A stretch of 64,000 nucleotides of DNA. Origin: Paenibacillus marchantiophytorum. Lineage in GTDB: Bacteria; Bacillota; Bacilli; Paenibacillales; NBRC-103111. Positions 51,521 to 59,891 of the stretch are shown piece by piece. Both the position numbers and the translations under genes were made by a program. Numbering within the stretch: the first letter of the stretch is position 1; the number at the start of each line of letters is the position of its first letter. The notes under the pieces were generated by a model, which was given only the letters and a program-made list of their open reading frames with translations, searched no databases and had not been told where the DNA came from. The stretch covers positions 34,848-98,847 of the forward strand of contig NZ_BMHE01000025.1 in the NCBI RefSeq assembly GCF_014640555.1, given 5' to 3'.

Positions 51521-51551
51521 TTGACTTCGAGTATACTCTAACAAATACAAT
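51521..51551 (+). promoter_or_regulatory. MerR-type promoter with 19-bp spacer
   Basis: TTGACT (51521-51526) and TACAAT (51546-51551) are 19 bases apart, with the dyad GAGTATACTC (51529-51538) inside the spacer. The long spacer and central dyad are hallmarks of promoters untwisted by MerR regulators. Confidence 0.7.
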
Positions 51552-51586
51552 AATGATTATCAGTCGATTAAAGGTGGCCGACCACA

Positions 51587-51994
51587 ATGTACTCAATTAG
51601 TGATATATCCAAATTAATAGGCATTACAGCATATACTCTCAGATACTACGAAAAAATAGGTCTTCTTCCTAACCCCAAACGTCTGGATGGGAAGCAATAC
51701 GGAATTAGGCGATATGATGATTAAGATCTTCGATTTATCAAATTTATTCATGGATTGAAGCAAACGGGGATGAAGCTAAAAGACATCGCAACGTTTGTGG
51801 AAGAGGGATGTTATGTGACGCAAGAGGAACCAGAAATTGAAGTTAAGGTGATTTTTCACAAAAGGATTGATATTTTAAGTAAGCATATAGAGAAACTGGA
51901 ACAACAACTAACGCAATTGGAAATCGTGAAGGTCTCCGCACAGAATAAAAGAAATTTTTACAACAAAATGTTGAAAAAACACGGAAACGAGTAG
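51587..51994 (+). pseudogene. MerR family regulator with an in-frame stop
   Basis: ATG 51587 opens MYSISDISKLIGITAYTLRY and YEKIGLLPNPKR, the MerR DNA-binding domain. A TAA at 51722-51724 replaces the Glu usual in YDDEDLRF-type sequence. The frame then continues LRFIKFIHGLKQTGMKLKDI and a coiled-coil (HIEKLEQQLTQLEIVK) to TAG 51992. One nonsense change inactivates it. Its MerR-type promoter remains intact, now with no regulator to use it. Confidence 0.75.
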
Positions 51995-52049
51995 AAGAAA
52001 CCGAAGTAATCGTTTAACTCAGCCAGGTCATTAGTTAACTACCCTAATC

Positions 52050-52955
52050 AAGGAGGCTACAACGGCTTCCGAAATTTAAAATTACGGCAATCGGTACAAC
52101 CCGGATGGAAAGTGCGGAGAAAAGTGCCTCCCAATTCGGAGTTCCACATGCATTTGCGGATTCAAACGAACTAGCCCACGACCCGGATGTGGATATGGTT
52201 ATTGCGAGTGTAAAGGTTCCTGATCATTACGATGCGGTCATGGCCACACTCAATGCTGGTAAGCATGTATATTGTGAATGGCCTTTGGGCTTAAACACTT
52301 CTCAAGCCATTGAGATGAATAATTTAGCTACAGCCAAAAAGGTTCATCTAAATATTTATTGAACCATTCCAATGGTGCAAACTTATTGACGATTAATGCA
52401 GGGCATGCCATAGATGCACTGTGTTATACTGTTGGCGATTTTAAAGAGATATCGGCTACGATAGCTAATCAAATTAAACAAGCGAAAGTGCAGGAAACCG
52501 GTGAAATCATTGAGAAGACGACTGTAGATCAAATCTTAATTAATGGAACATTAAAAAGCGGAGCAACCGTCTCTATTCATGTACAGGGGGGCGTACCCTA
52601 TCGAACAGGAGTCTCGTTAGAATTCTTTGGTACGGAGGGCGTAATTGTACTGTCTAATGAAAGTACTCATGCTCAGCTTCAATGGGGGGATTTGAAAGTT
52701 GAAGGAATGCATCTTGCCAATCGGGAGAACTCGTCTTCACTCGCTGAATTAACCATTCCGGATCATTACCGTTGGGTGCCTGATACGATCCCTGGCGGAC
52801 CTGTCTTCAATGTTGCACAAGCTCTCGAGAAATTTAAAAAGGATATTATGGAGGGAACCCGACGTATTCCTAGTTTTGACGATGCGGTAAAACTTCATAT
52901 ACTCCTTGATCACATACAAAAAGCAGCCGATACTGGTGAACGTCTGCTTCTTTAA
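52050..52955 (+). pseudogene. Gfo/Idh/MocA oxidoreductase, broken
   Basis: AGGAGG at 52051 leads into sequence lacking the start and glycine-rich NAD motif. It then reads MESAEKSASQFGVPHAFADS, DPDVDMVIASVKVPDHYDAV and GKHVYCEWPLGLNTSQA (the EKP-like motif is EWP). After VHLN it shifts frame and resumes at ANLLTINAGHAIDAL, then GTLKSGATVSIHVQGGVPY and FDDAVKLHILLDHIQKAA. The N-terminus and a central piece are deleted. It was probably the target gene of the adjacent MerR-type regulator. Confidence 0.72.
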
Positions 52956-53151
52956 TTAATGATCCGGAAAGTTGCTGTTGTTTATAAAACGTCATGATTA
53001 ATAGTAGGAGTAAATGTGGCTCGTAATAATTTTCATTATTAGAATTAGATAATTAATTTAACTTTAATCCGAATTTAACTTAGCTATGTTATGTTAGTGG
53101 TTAGGAGTGGGCTCATCTATACGCTTATTTAAGAAAATGAGGGGGGTTTAC

Positions 53152-53316
53152 ATGAAGAAACTGGGTCTAATCGCATCTATGGTCAGCCTGTTCTCTCTTT
53201 GGAATGCAGCAGGAGCGACGGGAGCTTCCGCCAGTAGTTTTGCCGATGTTTCTGGGCGGCTAGGTGTCACGGACGGTGTCGCGGGAGAGACGGTTGAAAC
53301 ACGACCGATTCCATGA
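53152..53316 (+). pseudogene. SLH protein N-terminal remnant (signal peptide)
   Basis: ATG 53152 with a G-rich site (GAGGGGGG) opens MKKLGLIASMVSLFSLWNAA, a signal peptide, then ASSFADVSG, the beginning of an SLH domain. The frame then departs into unrelated residues and stops at 53316. It is the start of a lost surface protein. Confidence 0.6.
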
Positions 53317-53488
53317 GTTAACCAATGGTATAGTTATGAATAACAACGTTGGAAGAGTGACCTACGGATTTGGTGCTGACACAATGTTAACAAGCTATAC
53401 ATAACTAACAGTAAATGTCACTTATGGATCATAGAATGGGCTTTTCTCAAATATAATTTGCAGCCAATATTACATGGGTAGGTTGAAT

Positions 53489-54340
53489 ATGAAACTTTCT
53501 TGGTGCTCAATAATTAGTATGCTTACTATTCTTTTGTTAACGGGGTGTGAGCAAGTTGCTACTCCCGACGTTCCTAGTGCCCTTGCTTCAGTAAGTCCCG
53601 CGGCTTCGCTCGATCCGACTTTTGCAACTAAACCTGTCGATACTGGCGTGCTTCCTGCGAACAATACATCAGCTTCTAACCCGATTAAGGAGCCGGTTGG
53701 ATTTGAGGTAGGTTCCCCAAAGGAAGAACCCGTGGTAACAGATGAGAAGAAGCAGACTAAGAAATCAGCCTTAAAGCCCATTTATTCGGTTGGAAAAGGT
53801 CAGGTGGCCATAACCATTGATGACGGTCCGACGAAATATACGGAGGAACTACTCAAAGTTCTAAAGGAACAGAACATACACGTCACTTTTTTCTTCATTG
53901 GACAAAATGCGGCTGCTTTTCCGCAGTCTGTGACCCAAGCTGTGTATGAGGGTCATGAAGTTGGTTATCATTCGGACACGCATCCTCACATGTCTCAAAT
54001 GACCTATGACGCACAAGAAAATGAGTTTAATAGCGGTCTAAATAAACTTATAAAGTTCGATAAGCACCCGGTCACATTATTTCGTCCGCCCTATGGTGCC
54101 TATAACAACGATACCAAGCTTCTAACGGAAGAACACCAAATGCAAATGGTGCTGTGGAATGAAGATCCCAAAGATTGGGCAACAACAGACCCTTCCAAAA
54201 TCGTTAAAAGTGTATTATCCCAAGTTCAATCTGGCAGCATTATCGTTATGCATGATCATCCATCTACCATAGCGGCTTTGCCGGATATTATTAAAGGCAT
54301 AAGAAAGAAGGGATATACATTAGTAACGGTGCCTTATTGA
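53489..54340 (+). CDS. polysaccharide deacetylase lipoprotein (NodB domain)
   Basis: About 283 residues. The lipobox LLLTGC follows a signal sequence, then a Ser/Thr/Pro-rich linker of about 70 residues and a NodB domain: AITIDDGPTKYT (catalytic Asp), HEVGYHSDTHPHM (zinc His residues), FRPPYGAYN, WNEDPKDWATTDP and VMHDHPST. It would deacetylate peptidoglycan or chitin-like polymer at the outer face of the membrane. ATG 53489 has GGGTAGG; ATG 53474 is in frame upstream. It has its own terminator (54369) and lies between the two halves of broken SLH sequence. Confidence 0.88.
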   Translation: MKLSWCSIISMLTILLLTGCEQVATPDVPSALASVSPAASLDPTFATKPVDTGVLPANNTSASNPIKEPVGFEVGSPKEEPVVTDEKKQTKKSALKPIYSVGKGQVAITIDDGPTKYTEELLKVLKEQNIHVTFFFIGQNAAAFPQSVTQAVYEGHEVGYHSDTHPHMSQMTYDAQENEFNSGLNKLIKFDKHPVTLFRPPYGAYNNDTKLLTEEHQMQMVLWNEDPKDWATTDPSKIVKSVLSQVQSGSIIVMHDHPSTIAALPDIIKGIRKKGYTLVTVPY

Positions 54341-54368
54341 TAGGGAATCTGGGGCCAGTTTTTGATTA

Positions 54369-54400
54369 GATACTTGCATTTATATGCAAGTGTCTTTTTT
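54369..54400 (+). terminator. terminator of the deacetylase gene
   Basis: GATACTTGCAT-TTAT-ATGCAAGTGTC followed by six T residues. Confidence 0.88.
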
Positions 54401-54501
54401 ACATTTCTCGTGCTAAGCCGTTGTAGGATTTGATAATTCTCTGGAAATAATCAATATGGCTCAGACTTTATTAAGTTCTAGCAATGTCCAAAATGTAAAT
54501 T

Positions 54502-54684
54502 TTGTATATTGACAGTGAGATTCCAGCATGGGCCCACGGAGCAGTGTCCACGATGAAGCAAGTAGGCATTATAGTGGGACGTGGGGACAATAAGTTCGTA
54601 CCGAACGAAACGGCAACAAGAGCCGAGGCTGTGACGATGATCATGAACTTGCTTCATGTGAAGAAACCAAATAACAGAATTTAG
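54502..54684 (+). pseudogene. SLH protein C-terminal remnant
   Basis: DSEIPAWAHGAVSTMKQVGI and FVPNETATRAEAVTMIMNLL form the last SLH motif of a surface protein. There is no upstream coding sequence. A terminator follows at 54689. Confidence 0.65.
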
Positions 54685-54688
54685 AATA

Positions 54689-54721
54689 GGGAGACCTTTA
54701 GTCAGAGGGTCTCCTTTTTTT
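54689..54721 (+). terminator. rho-independent terminator
   Basis: GGAGACC-N11-GGTCTCC followed by seven T residues; the original terminator of the SLH gene remnant. Confidence 0.85.
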
Positions 54722-54867
54722 GATGGAAGAAGGCTGCATGTGTACTTTATTTAGGCAGTCGGATTCGGAACGCTGTTTCTTGAAACGGAATGCTCGGCAT
54801 ATCAACACAGCCCTGATGCATTTCAGCAACAATCGGAAGCCTGTAGAGCGGCTAAACTTTAAACGGT

Positions 54868-55365
54868 TTAAGCCGGGAAGCCACCTCCGGGCGGAGGCCA
54901 GGCGCCGTAGAAGCGGCGCAGCAACACAATTTCGCCCAGATGATATGAGTTGTGGGACGCGATATTGCGCAGCATTCCTGCTCGGGTTTCAACTGGGAAA
55001 TGTGGAAGTGGTTCGTCCAGTTGTGCCGTTTCTGCAATGGTGACAGCCCGGTCGACCCCATCCAGAAACATCTTGATATCAGATTGCCAAGACATCTCAT
55101 CTTGAGGGCTCGTCTCTTCCGGCCAACTTCCCATGACGTTAGCTGGGGGCTGCGGTTTACGTCCTTCCAAATGCTCCAGCATGAATTGCTGCCAGTAATG
55201 CATGTGTCTCAACAGTTGATAGATACTATAAGGCATGGCTTCATGTACGCGCCCAGCCAGTTCGGCATCAATGTCTGGTAAAGCGCGGGCAATACGAATA
55301 TGTCCGCGTTCCCCGACCAGCGATTTTACTAGGGCTTGTCCAAATAATTGATTTGCATCCGTCAT
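54868..55365 (-). CDS. DinB family protein
   Basis: 165 residues: a four-helix DinB fold with metal His residues in LLRHMHYWQQFML and the C-terminal NIASHNSYHLGEIVLLRRF. ATG 55365 has GGAGAGG upstream. DinB-like proteins are metal-binding thiol- or drug-modifying enzymes; the substrate is unknown. Composition is richer in GC than neighbouring cassette genes. It is convergent with the SLH remnant and separated from the monooxygenase operon by about 60 bases. Confidence 0.83.
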   Translation of the reverse strand: MTDANQLFGQALVKSLVGERGHIRIARALPDIDAELAGRVHEAMPYSIYQLLRHMHYWQQFMLEHLEGRKPQPPANVMGSWPEETSPQDEMSWQSDIKMFLDGVDRAVTIAETAQLDEPLPHFPVETRAGMLRNIASHNSYHLGEIVLLRRFYGAWPPPGGGFPA

Positions 55366-55426
55366 GCGGAATCATCCTCTCCAATAGGCTGCTGTCCAAT
55401 CTACTGCGTTACTAATACTTTAACAA

Positions 55427-55741
55427 CTAAAGGGTAGGAGTCTCTAGAGGCTCCCCCTTGTACGACTTGATTATCAATGGAGCAGCAAGAAATTCCCGCG
55501 CTCGGCTCACGAAAGTTTTGAGATGATCGGTCTTATTGTGTGAGGCAACTGCGTCTAGGTTTTCCCATATTTCCACCATTGTGTAAGTACATTCCTTTTC
55601 AATGTCCAAATACAGGTTGTAAGCAATATTACCGTCCTCGACTCTGGAAGCGGCAATCAATGCTTTGACTTCCCGTATAAAATCGTCATTTCTGGCCGGA
55701 TTTACTTGTAAATTGGCATGTAGAATAATCATAGTTGACAC
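55427..55741 (-). CDS. antibiotic biosynthesis monooxygenase (ABM) domain protein
   Basis: 104 residues: IILHANLQVNPARNDDFIRE, EDGNIAYNLYLDIEKEC and VEIWENLDAVASHNKTDHLK make up the ferredoxin-like ABM dimer fold of the YgiN type (quinol monooxygenase-like). Third gene of a MarR-nitroreductase-ABM operon, 30 bases after the nitroreductase. The set suggests handling of quinones or electrophiles. Confidence 0.88.
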   Translation of the reverse strand: MSTMIILHANLQVNPARNDDFIREVKALIAASRVEDGNIAYNLYLDIEKECTYTMVEIWENLDAVASHNKTDHLKTFVSRAREFLAAPLIIKSYKGEPLETPTL

Positions 55742-55771
55742 ATCTCCTCTAAAATAGGCGTGAATTTAGTG

Positions 55772-56410
55772 TTACTTCCAAGTTATAACCTGATCGATAG
55801 GCAAACGAACCGATGGGTAACCGCTGTCTACAGCTTTGCCGATCGATATTAGCATGACTGGAACGTAGCGCTCCGGGTCTAGTCCGAAGGCTTCAGCAAT
55901 CTTGTCCTTCTCATATCCGCCGATTGCGTTGGTGTCATATCCATGGGCACGGGCAACTAACATTAGTTGCATGGATACTAGCCCGCTATCAATTAGCACG
56001 GTTTCCTTGTTTATTTCTGGGGTCATTTGTTCATAATACTTGGATATAGCCGCCAATTGCTTTTCTTTTACTTCCTTAGGCATAAACCCGAGTTCCACGG
56101 CCTTGCCATAAATCGCTTCTGCATTGTTGATGCTGTTCAAATCACCGAAGATGGCGATAACCGCGGAGGAGGTTTCGACTTGTCTTTGGTTGAAGCGTGA
56201 AAGGGGGGCAAGGATAGCTTTGGCTTTGGGGCTTTCAATTATCAGGAAACGCCAAGGTTGCATATTGACGGAAGAAGGAGCCATGGTGGCCTTTCTAAGA
56301 ATTTCCGTCATTTCGTCCCGGCTGATTTTAACAGTTGGATCGTATTTTTTAATGGAACGGCGCCCGGCAACAATTTGATTAAAATCGTTTGTGGTTAATG
56401 CTGTATTCAT
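55772..56410 (-). CDS. nitroreductase family protein
   Basis: 212 residues of the FMN-dependent nitroreductase fold: AGRRSIKKYDPTVKISRDEM, MAPSSVNMQPWRFLIIES (FMN phosphate contact), DSGLVSMQLMLVARAHGYDT and SIGKAVDSGYPSVRLPIDQV. Its start overlaps the MarR gene end by four bases (ATGA), so the two are co-expressed. It would reduce nitro compounds or quinones with NAD(P)H. Confidence 0.9.
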   Translation of the reverse strand: MNTALTTNDFNQIVAGRRSIKKYDPTVKISRDEMTEILRKATMAPSSVNMQPWRFLIIESPKAKAILAPLSRFNQRQVETSSAVIAIFGDLNSINNAEAIYGKAVELGFMPKEVKEKQLAAISKYYEQMTPEINKETVLIDSGLVSMQLMLVARAHGYDTNAIGGYEKDKIAEAFGLDPERYVPVMLISIGKAVDSGYPSVRLPIDQVITWK

Positions 56411-56841
56411 TCTTCATTTCTCCCCTTAGTAATATTATTTCGCATGCGTTCAATCATGTGTGAGAAAAGTTTCTGTTCTTCCTCACTAAAACCTTGCAGC
56501 AGCTGTGCCATAAAAAGGATCTTTTCTTCTCGGTAAGCAACGATTTCCTGTCGGCCAAGTTCAGTAAGTCTCACCAAGGTGAAGCGATTATCATCTGGAT
56601 TATTGCGTCGTGTGACAATACCATCCCCCTCAAGCTGTTTCAAATGCCTGGTAATTGCGGCACTATCGATTTGCAATTCTTTTTGTAAAGTGGTCTGATT
56701 GATTTCATCGACATGGTAAAGTTTGTGCAATAGCCGAAATCTCGATGGGCTTACACCGGTACAGTGTCCGAATTGAGAGATAAGCTGGATATAGAAGTTT
56801 TGAAGTTTATCAATAATGGAATTATCCATTGAATCTTTCAA
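56407..56841 (-). CDS. MarR family regulator
   Basis: About 145 residues: VSPSRFRLLHKLYHVDEINQ, TLQKELQIDSAAITRHLKQL (recognition helix), EGDGIVTRRNNPDDNRFTLV (wing) and a C-terminal dimer helix. TTG 56841 is chosen because AGGAGGGA lies five bases upstream; ATG 56829 is possible, and the long frame from 56970 is not. First gene of its operon. Two A/T-rich dyads upstream are its likely operators, so it represses its own operon until an electrophile or phenolic appears. Confidence 0.88.
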   Translation of the reverse strand: MKDSMDNSIIDKLQNFYIQLISQFGHCTGVSPSRFRLLHKLYHVDEINQTTLQKELQIDSAAITRHLKQLEGDGIVTRRNNPDDNRFTLVRLTELGRQEIVAYREEKILFMAQLLQGFSEEEQKLFSHMIERMRNNITKGRNEE

Positions 56842-56867
56842 GCTATCCCTCCTACCTTTAATATTAA

Positions 56868-56906
56868 TTGATATATCAACGATTGATGGGTCAATTATAT
56901 AAATTG
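56868..56906 (-). promoter_or_regulatory. MarR operator pair
   Basis: TTGATATATCAA (56868-56879) is a perfect 12-bp palindrome, and CAATT-ATATA-AATTG (56892-56906) is a second dyad, 24 bases centre to centre. Both lie in the promoter region of the MarR operon. Confidence 0.65.
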
Positions 56907-56961
56907 GTTGAACACTTGTCAAGAAGAGTGTTACTGAAACAGAAGGAGGGAATGATATCGC

Positions 56962-58020
56962 ATGAAGCAACTAATGTGCGCATATCCTAATACAATTATC
57001 GAGGTGAGGTTGAACGATTCCAGCTACCAATTGCGGTTAAGCGCGATCGATCTGATCGGCTTGGCGGAGCGTCTCGACGCGGAAATATCGAATATGACCG
57101 TGAACATCATACAGGTGCTGGCCAACGAGCATATTCGACAAGAGATCGATCGGATCGGCGTTTCCCAAGGTTTTGCTGTTTTCGCCGACGTCATTGACTA
57201 CAAGGTGACGGTCGAAACAAACGGGCAAATGTTGGAGGTGCACGACTTTGGTGGATCGTACTCGATCCGGACCATTAAGTTGGAGCGTGAGAAGACGAAC
57301 CGTAACCTGGTTGCCGTTCAGTATATCCCGGGAAATGGAACCGTCATATTTGTTCCGTCAAAGATGGAAACCAGACCAGACGGCACTAACGAAGCGATTC
57401 TGAACGTGCCACATAACAGCTTGTACACAGTCGTAAATGTGCAAGCCCGAACGTTCGCCGATTTAACCGGACACTGGGCGAAAGCGGATGTGGAGCATCT
57501 GGCGTCCAAGCTGTTGGTGAACGGCGTGGCGGCTGACCGTTTTGAGTCAGAGGGAACCATTACACGAGCGGAATTCTCAGCCTTGCTCGTTCGTGGGCTA
57601 GGGTTACCCGTGAAGGAGAGCGAGGGTGGTGATCGATTTGCGGATGTCCCTGCATCCGCATGGTATGCATCTGCAGTAAATGCGGCAGTGGCTAGCGGGC
57701 TGGTTAGCGGCATCGATGCCGGCCGTTTTGCGCCTAACGACCCAATTACCCGCGAGCAAATGGCCGTTGTGATTGCTGGCGCCTTAACCTTCACCAGCCA
57801 TGGAACCGGTAGCGATGGGCAAGAGGGAGGCCATCTGGATGCTTTCACGGATCGAAACTCCATTTCTTCATGGGCGCAAGCTGCGGTAGTCCGAGCATCG
57901 GAAGACGGCATTATGAAAGGGATGGAAGACGGACGCTTTGCCCCGAGGGAGTATGTAACGAGGGCGCAGGCAGCGGTCATACTAAAAAGGTTCCTGCAAT
58001 ATGTGCATTTTATCGATTAA
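56962..58020 (+). CDS. SLH-domain protein, 5'-truncated
   Basis: 352 residues. The N-terminal part has no signal peptide (MKQLMCAYPNTIIEVRLNDS). It runs into a beta-rich domain (VEVHDFGGSYSIR-type segment; TAILNVPHNSLYTVV-like end) that in large Paenibacillus surface proteins immediately precedes the SLH triplet. Three SLH motifs follow: FADLTGHWAKADVEHLASKL, FADVPASAWYASAVNAAVAS and FTDRNSISSWAQAAVVRASE. AAGGAGGG at 56943 gives the frame a binding site, perhaps by chance. It is the tail of a giant exported protein; without a signal peptide it should stay inside the cell. Confidence 0.78.
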   Translation: MKQLMCAYPNTIIEVRLNDSSYQLRLSAIDLIGLAERLDAEISNMTVNIIQVLANEHIRQEIDRIGVSQGFAVFADVIDYKVTVETNGQMLEVHDFGGSYSIRTIKLEREKTNRNLVAVQYIPGNGTVIFVPSKMETRPDGTNEAILNVPHNSLYTVVNVQARTFADLTGHWAKADVEHLASKLLVNGVAADRFESEGTITRAEFSALLVRGLGLPVKESEGGDRFADVPASAWYASAVNAAVASGLVSGIDAGRFAPNDPITREQMAVVIAGALTFTSHGTGSDGQEGGHLDAFTDRNSISSWAQAAVVRASEDGIMKGMEDGRFAPREYVTRAQAAVILKRFLQYVHFID

Positions 58021-58070
58021 ATCAAGCAGAGTAATCAATCCAAAATTAATCGAGATACTTATTCATAGAA

Positions 58071-58139
58071 TCGTCTGTATAACGATAGTGAAGGAGCTTG
58101 CCTCATGGCAGCTCCTTTTGTCGTACAAGTAACTGGCAG
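58071..58139 (+). repeat. cassette-boundary repeat
   Basis: AACGATAG (58081-58088) as reduced left block, the strong hairpin AAGGAGCTTGCC-TCA-TGGCAGCTCCTT and right block ACAAGTAACTGGCAG (58125-58139). Confidence 0.65.
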
Positions 58140-58240
58140 CATGATTCAGCATACTTGCTCCAATTTTGCGTCCTCAATATGCAGGTAATACATACAAACA
58201 AGATAACCAAGGAAATAAATCTTCCCTAGAAATCCAATCA

Positions 58241-58507
58241 TCACAGTTCCACCCAATCCAATCGCAGCGCTCTAGCGATGCTCTCCAGCACTTGCGTCGA
58301 GACGTTTATATCACGCCCCTGCTCCAGCCACGTATACCAAGAAACGCTAACTCCGGCAATTTGCGCCAACTCTTCTCTTCTTAACCCTGACGTCCTTCGT
58401 CTTGTCCCTATCGTAAATCCGTGTTCCGAAGGATCCAGACGCTCTCTGCGCGTCCTTAAAAAGTCTCCCAATTCCGAACGCCGACTGTTCGCACTCATAT
58501 AATACAC
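58241..58507 (-). pseudogene. XRE/MmyB-like regulator, N-terminal fragment
   Basis: 88 residues: RSELGDFLRTRRERLDPSEH, RRRTSGLRREELAQIAGVSV and SWYTWLEQGRDINVS form the XRE helix-turn-helix of the MmyB-ligand-binding family, which is normally about 270 residues. The protein stops at LRLDWVEL, just where the ligand domain should begin. Divergent from the aldo/keto reductase gene, which such regulators often control. The remaining DNA-binding domain could still repress, but it can no longer sense a ligand. Confidence 0.72.
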
Positions 58508-58653
58508 TCCTTATAAGGTAAGGGTGTCCCTAACCTGGTGTTACTGCACCTATGATAACTAAACTCATCGTTAGCCAGTTGTATCTGGAGCATAATCATA
58601 GCACAGCACAGGTGACACAGTACAAATTCAATCAAATAGGAGAGATGATAAAC

Positions 58654-59631
58654 ATGAAATATCGGAAATTAGGGAAAAACGGACCGGAAATCTCTGTGAT
58701 CGGTTTTGGAACTTGGGCTATTGGCGGCGGAGAATGGGTGTTCTCATGGGGCGAACAAAACGATCAATTGTCGCAAAATAGTATTCGTGCTGCGCTTGAT
58801 GGTGGCATTAACTTTTTTGATACGGCTGCTGTTTACGGAATGGGTCACTCCGAAGAAGTGCTCGGTAAGGCGCTTAAGGGCAGTCGCGAGAAAGCCGTCA
58901 TCGCTACTAAGTTTGGTCTAGTCTGGGACGATAAAAATAATATAACCCGCAACGGAACATACGGTTCGATCATTCGCGAAGCGGAAGAATCCTTGCGCCG
59001 TCTCGGTACCGATTATATCGATTTGTACCAAATGCACTGGCCCGATACTGATGTTAAAGCACCTCTTGAAGAAACAATGCGAGCCATGGAGAAGTTGGTT
59101 CAGGATGGTAAAATACGTTATGTAGGAGTCAGCAACTTCCCGATCGCACTTCTTGATGAGGCTTTGGCGGTCAGACATATTGATTCCCTGCAACCGCCAT
59201 ACTCCATACTTGCTCATCAGGTGGAGTCCGATCTTCTGCCGTATTGCATAGCTAAAGAAATCGGCGTACTGGCTTATAGTCCGCTTGCATCGGGCCTTCT
59301 CTCGGGCAATTATACTTTCGACTCTCGCTTCGATGAGCAGGATTGGCGATCGAAATCCCCTTCCCATACTGGGGAATGTTTCATGCAAAATATCGCTATT
59401 GTCGAACAACTCAAAGACGTAGCTGAACAACTCGGCATCACAGTTTCCCAATTAGCCATTGCTTATGTTCTGGCGAATCCTCTCTTAACGAGTGCTCTTA
59501 TTGGGGTACGTAAGCCCGAGCATATTTTGAATGCATTGGCCGCTGCCGAAGTAACACTGGATGAATCTGTGCTTACAGAGATAAGAAGTATTGCCAAAAG
59601 CGCCCGAATCGTAATGCCTATCAACGAATAG
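58654..59631 (+). CDS. aldo/keto reductase
   Basis: About 325 residues of an AKR barrel: LGKNGPEISVIGFGTWAIGG, catalytic Asp and Tyr in FFDTAAVYGMGHSEEVLG, Lys in IATKFGLVW, His in LYQMHWPDTD and the NADPH-binding tail GVRKPEHILNAL. ATG 58654 has TAGGAGAG nine bases upstream; the frame extends to 58552 without a site. General carbonyl reductase or aldose dehydrogenase; substrate not predictable. Its regulator (XRE, divergent) is truncated. Not in the same subgroup as the enzyme at 38547. Confidence 0.88.
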   Translation: MKYRKLGKNGPEISVIGFGTWAIGGGEWVFSWGEQNDQLSQNSIRAALDGGINFFDTAAVYGMGHSEEVLGKALKGSREKAVIATKFGLVWDDKNNITRNGTYGSIIREAEESLRRLGTDYIDLYQMHWPDTDVKAPLEETMRAMEKLVQDGKIRYVGVSNFPIALLDEALAVRHIDSLQPPYSILAHQVESDLLPYCIAKEIGVLAYSPLASGLLSGNYTFDSRFDEQDWRSKSPSHTGECFMQNIAIVEQLKDVAEQLGITVSQLAIAYVLANPLLTSALIGVRKPEHILNALAAAEVTLDESVLTEIRSIAKSARIVMPINE

Positions 59632-59673
59632 TGTATTCAAATGCCAAATTGAGTGAAAAAAATAAACTCGATT

Positions 59674-59756
59674 GATAACGGAATACGATATCTCAATCAC
59701 TGCAACACGATGCTGCCGCGGGATCGTCCGCGCAGCCTCTTTAAGCTATCGGGCAG
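59674..59756 (+). repeat. cassette-boundary repeat, complete
   Basis: Left block GATAACGGAATACGATAT (59674-59691), hairpin GCTGC-C-GCGG...CCGC-GCAGC and right block GCTATCGGGCAG (59745-59756). GATATCTCAA on the left pairs at eight of ten positions with TTAAGCTATC on the right. Confidence 0.65.
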
Positions 59757-59891
59757 TAGAGTATAATTTGTAAAATCATGGAACTTATGTGAACATTGAA
59801 CGTCTAATTGGTTAGTTAAAACTTGCTGAAGGAGACAGGCAAAAGAGGTATTGGGAAAAAATATATACAAAGGATACAAGGTGAATAAAAA

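Noticed and set aside
54720..54867. Small plus-strand gene starting ATG 54723
   Set aside because: It starts within the terminator T tract, has no binding site and overlaps the convergent DinB gene; residues look non-coding.
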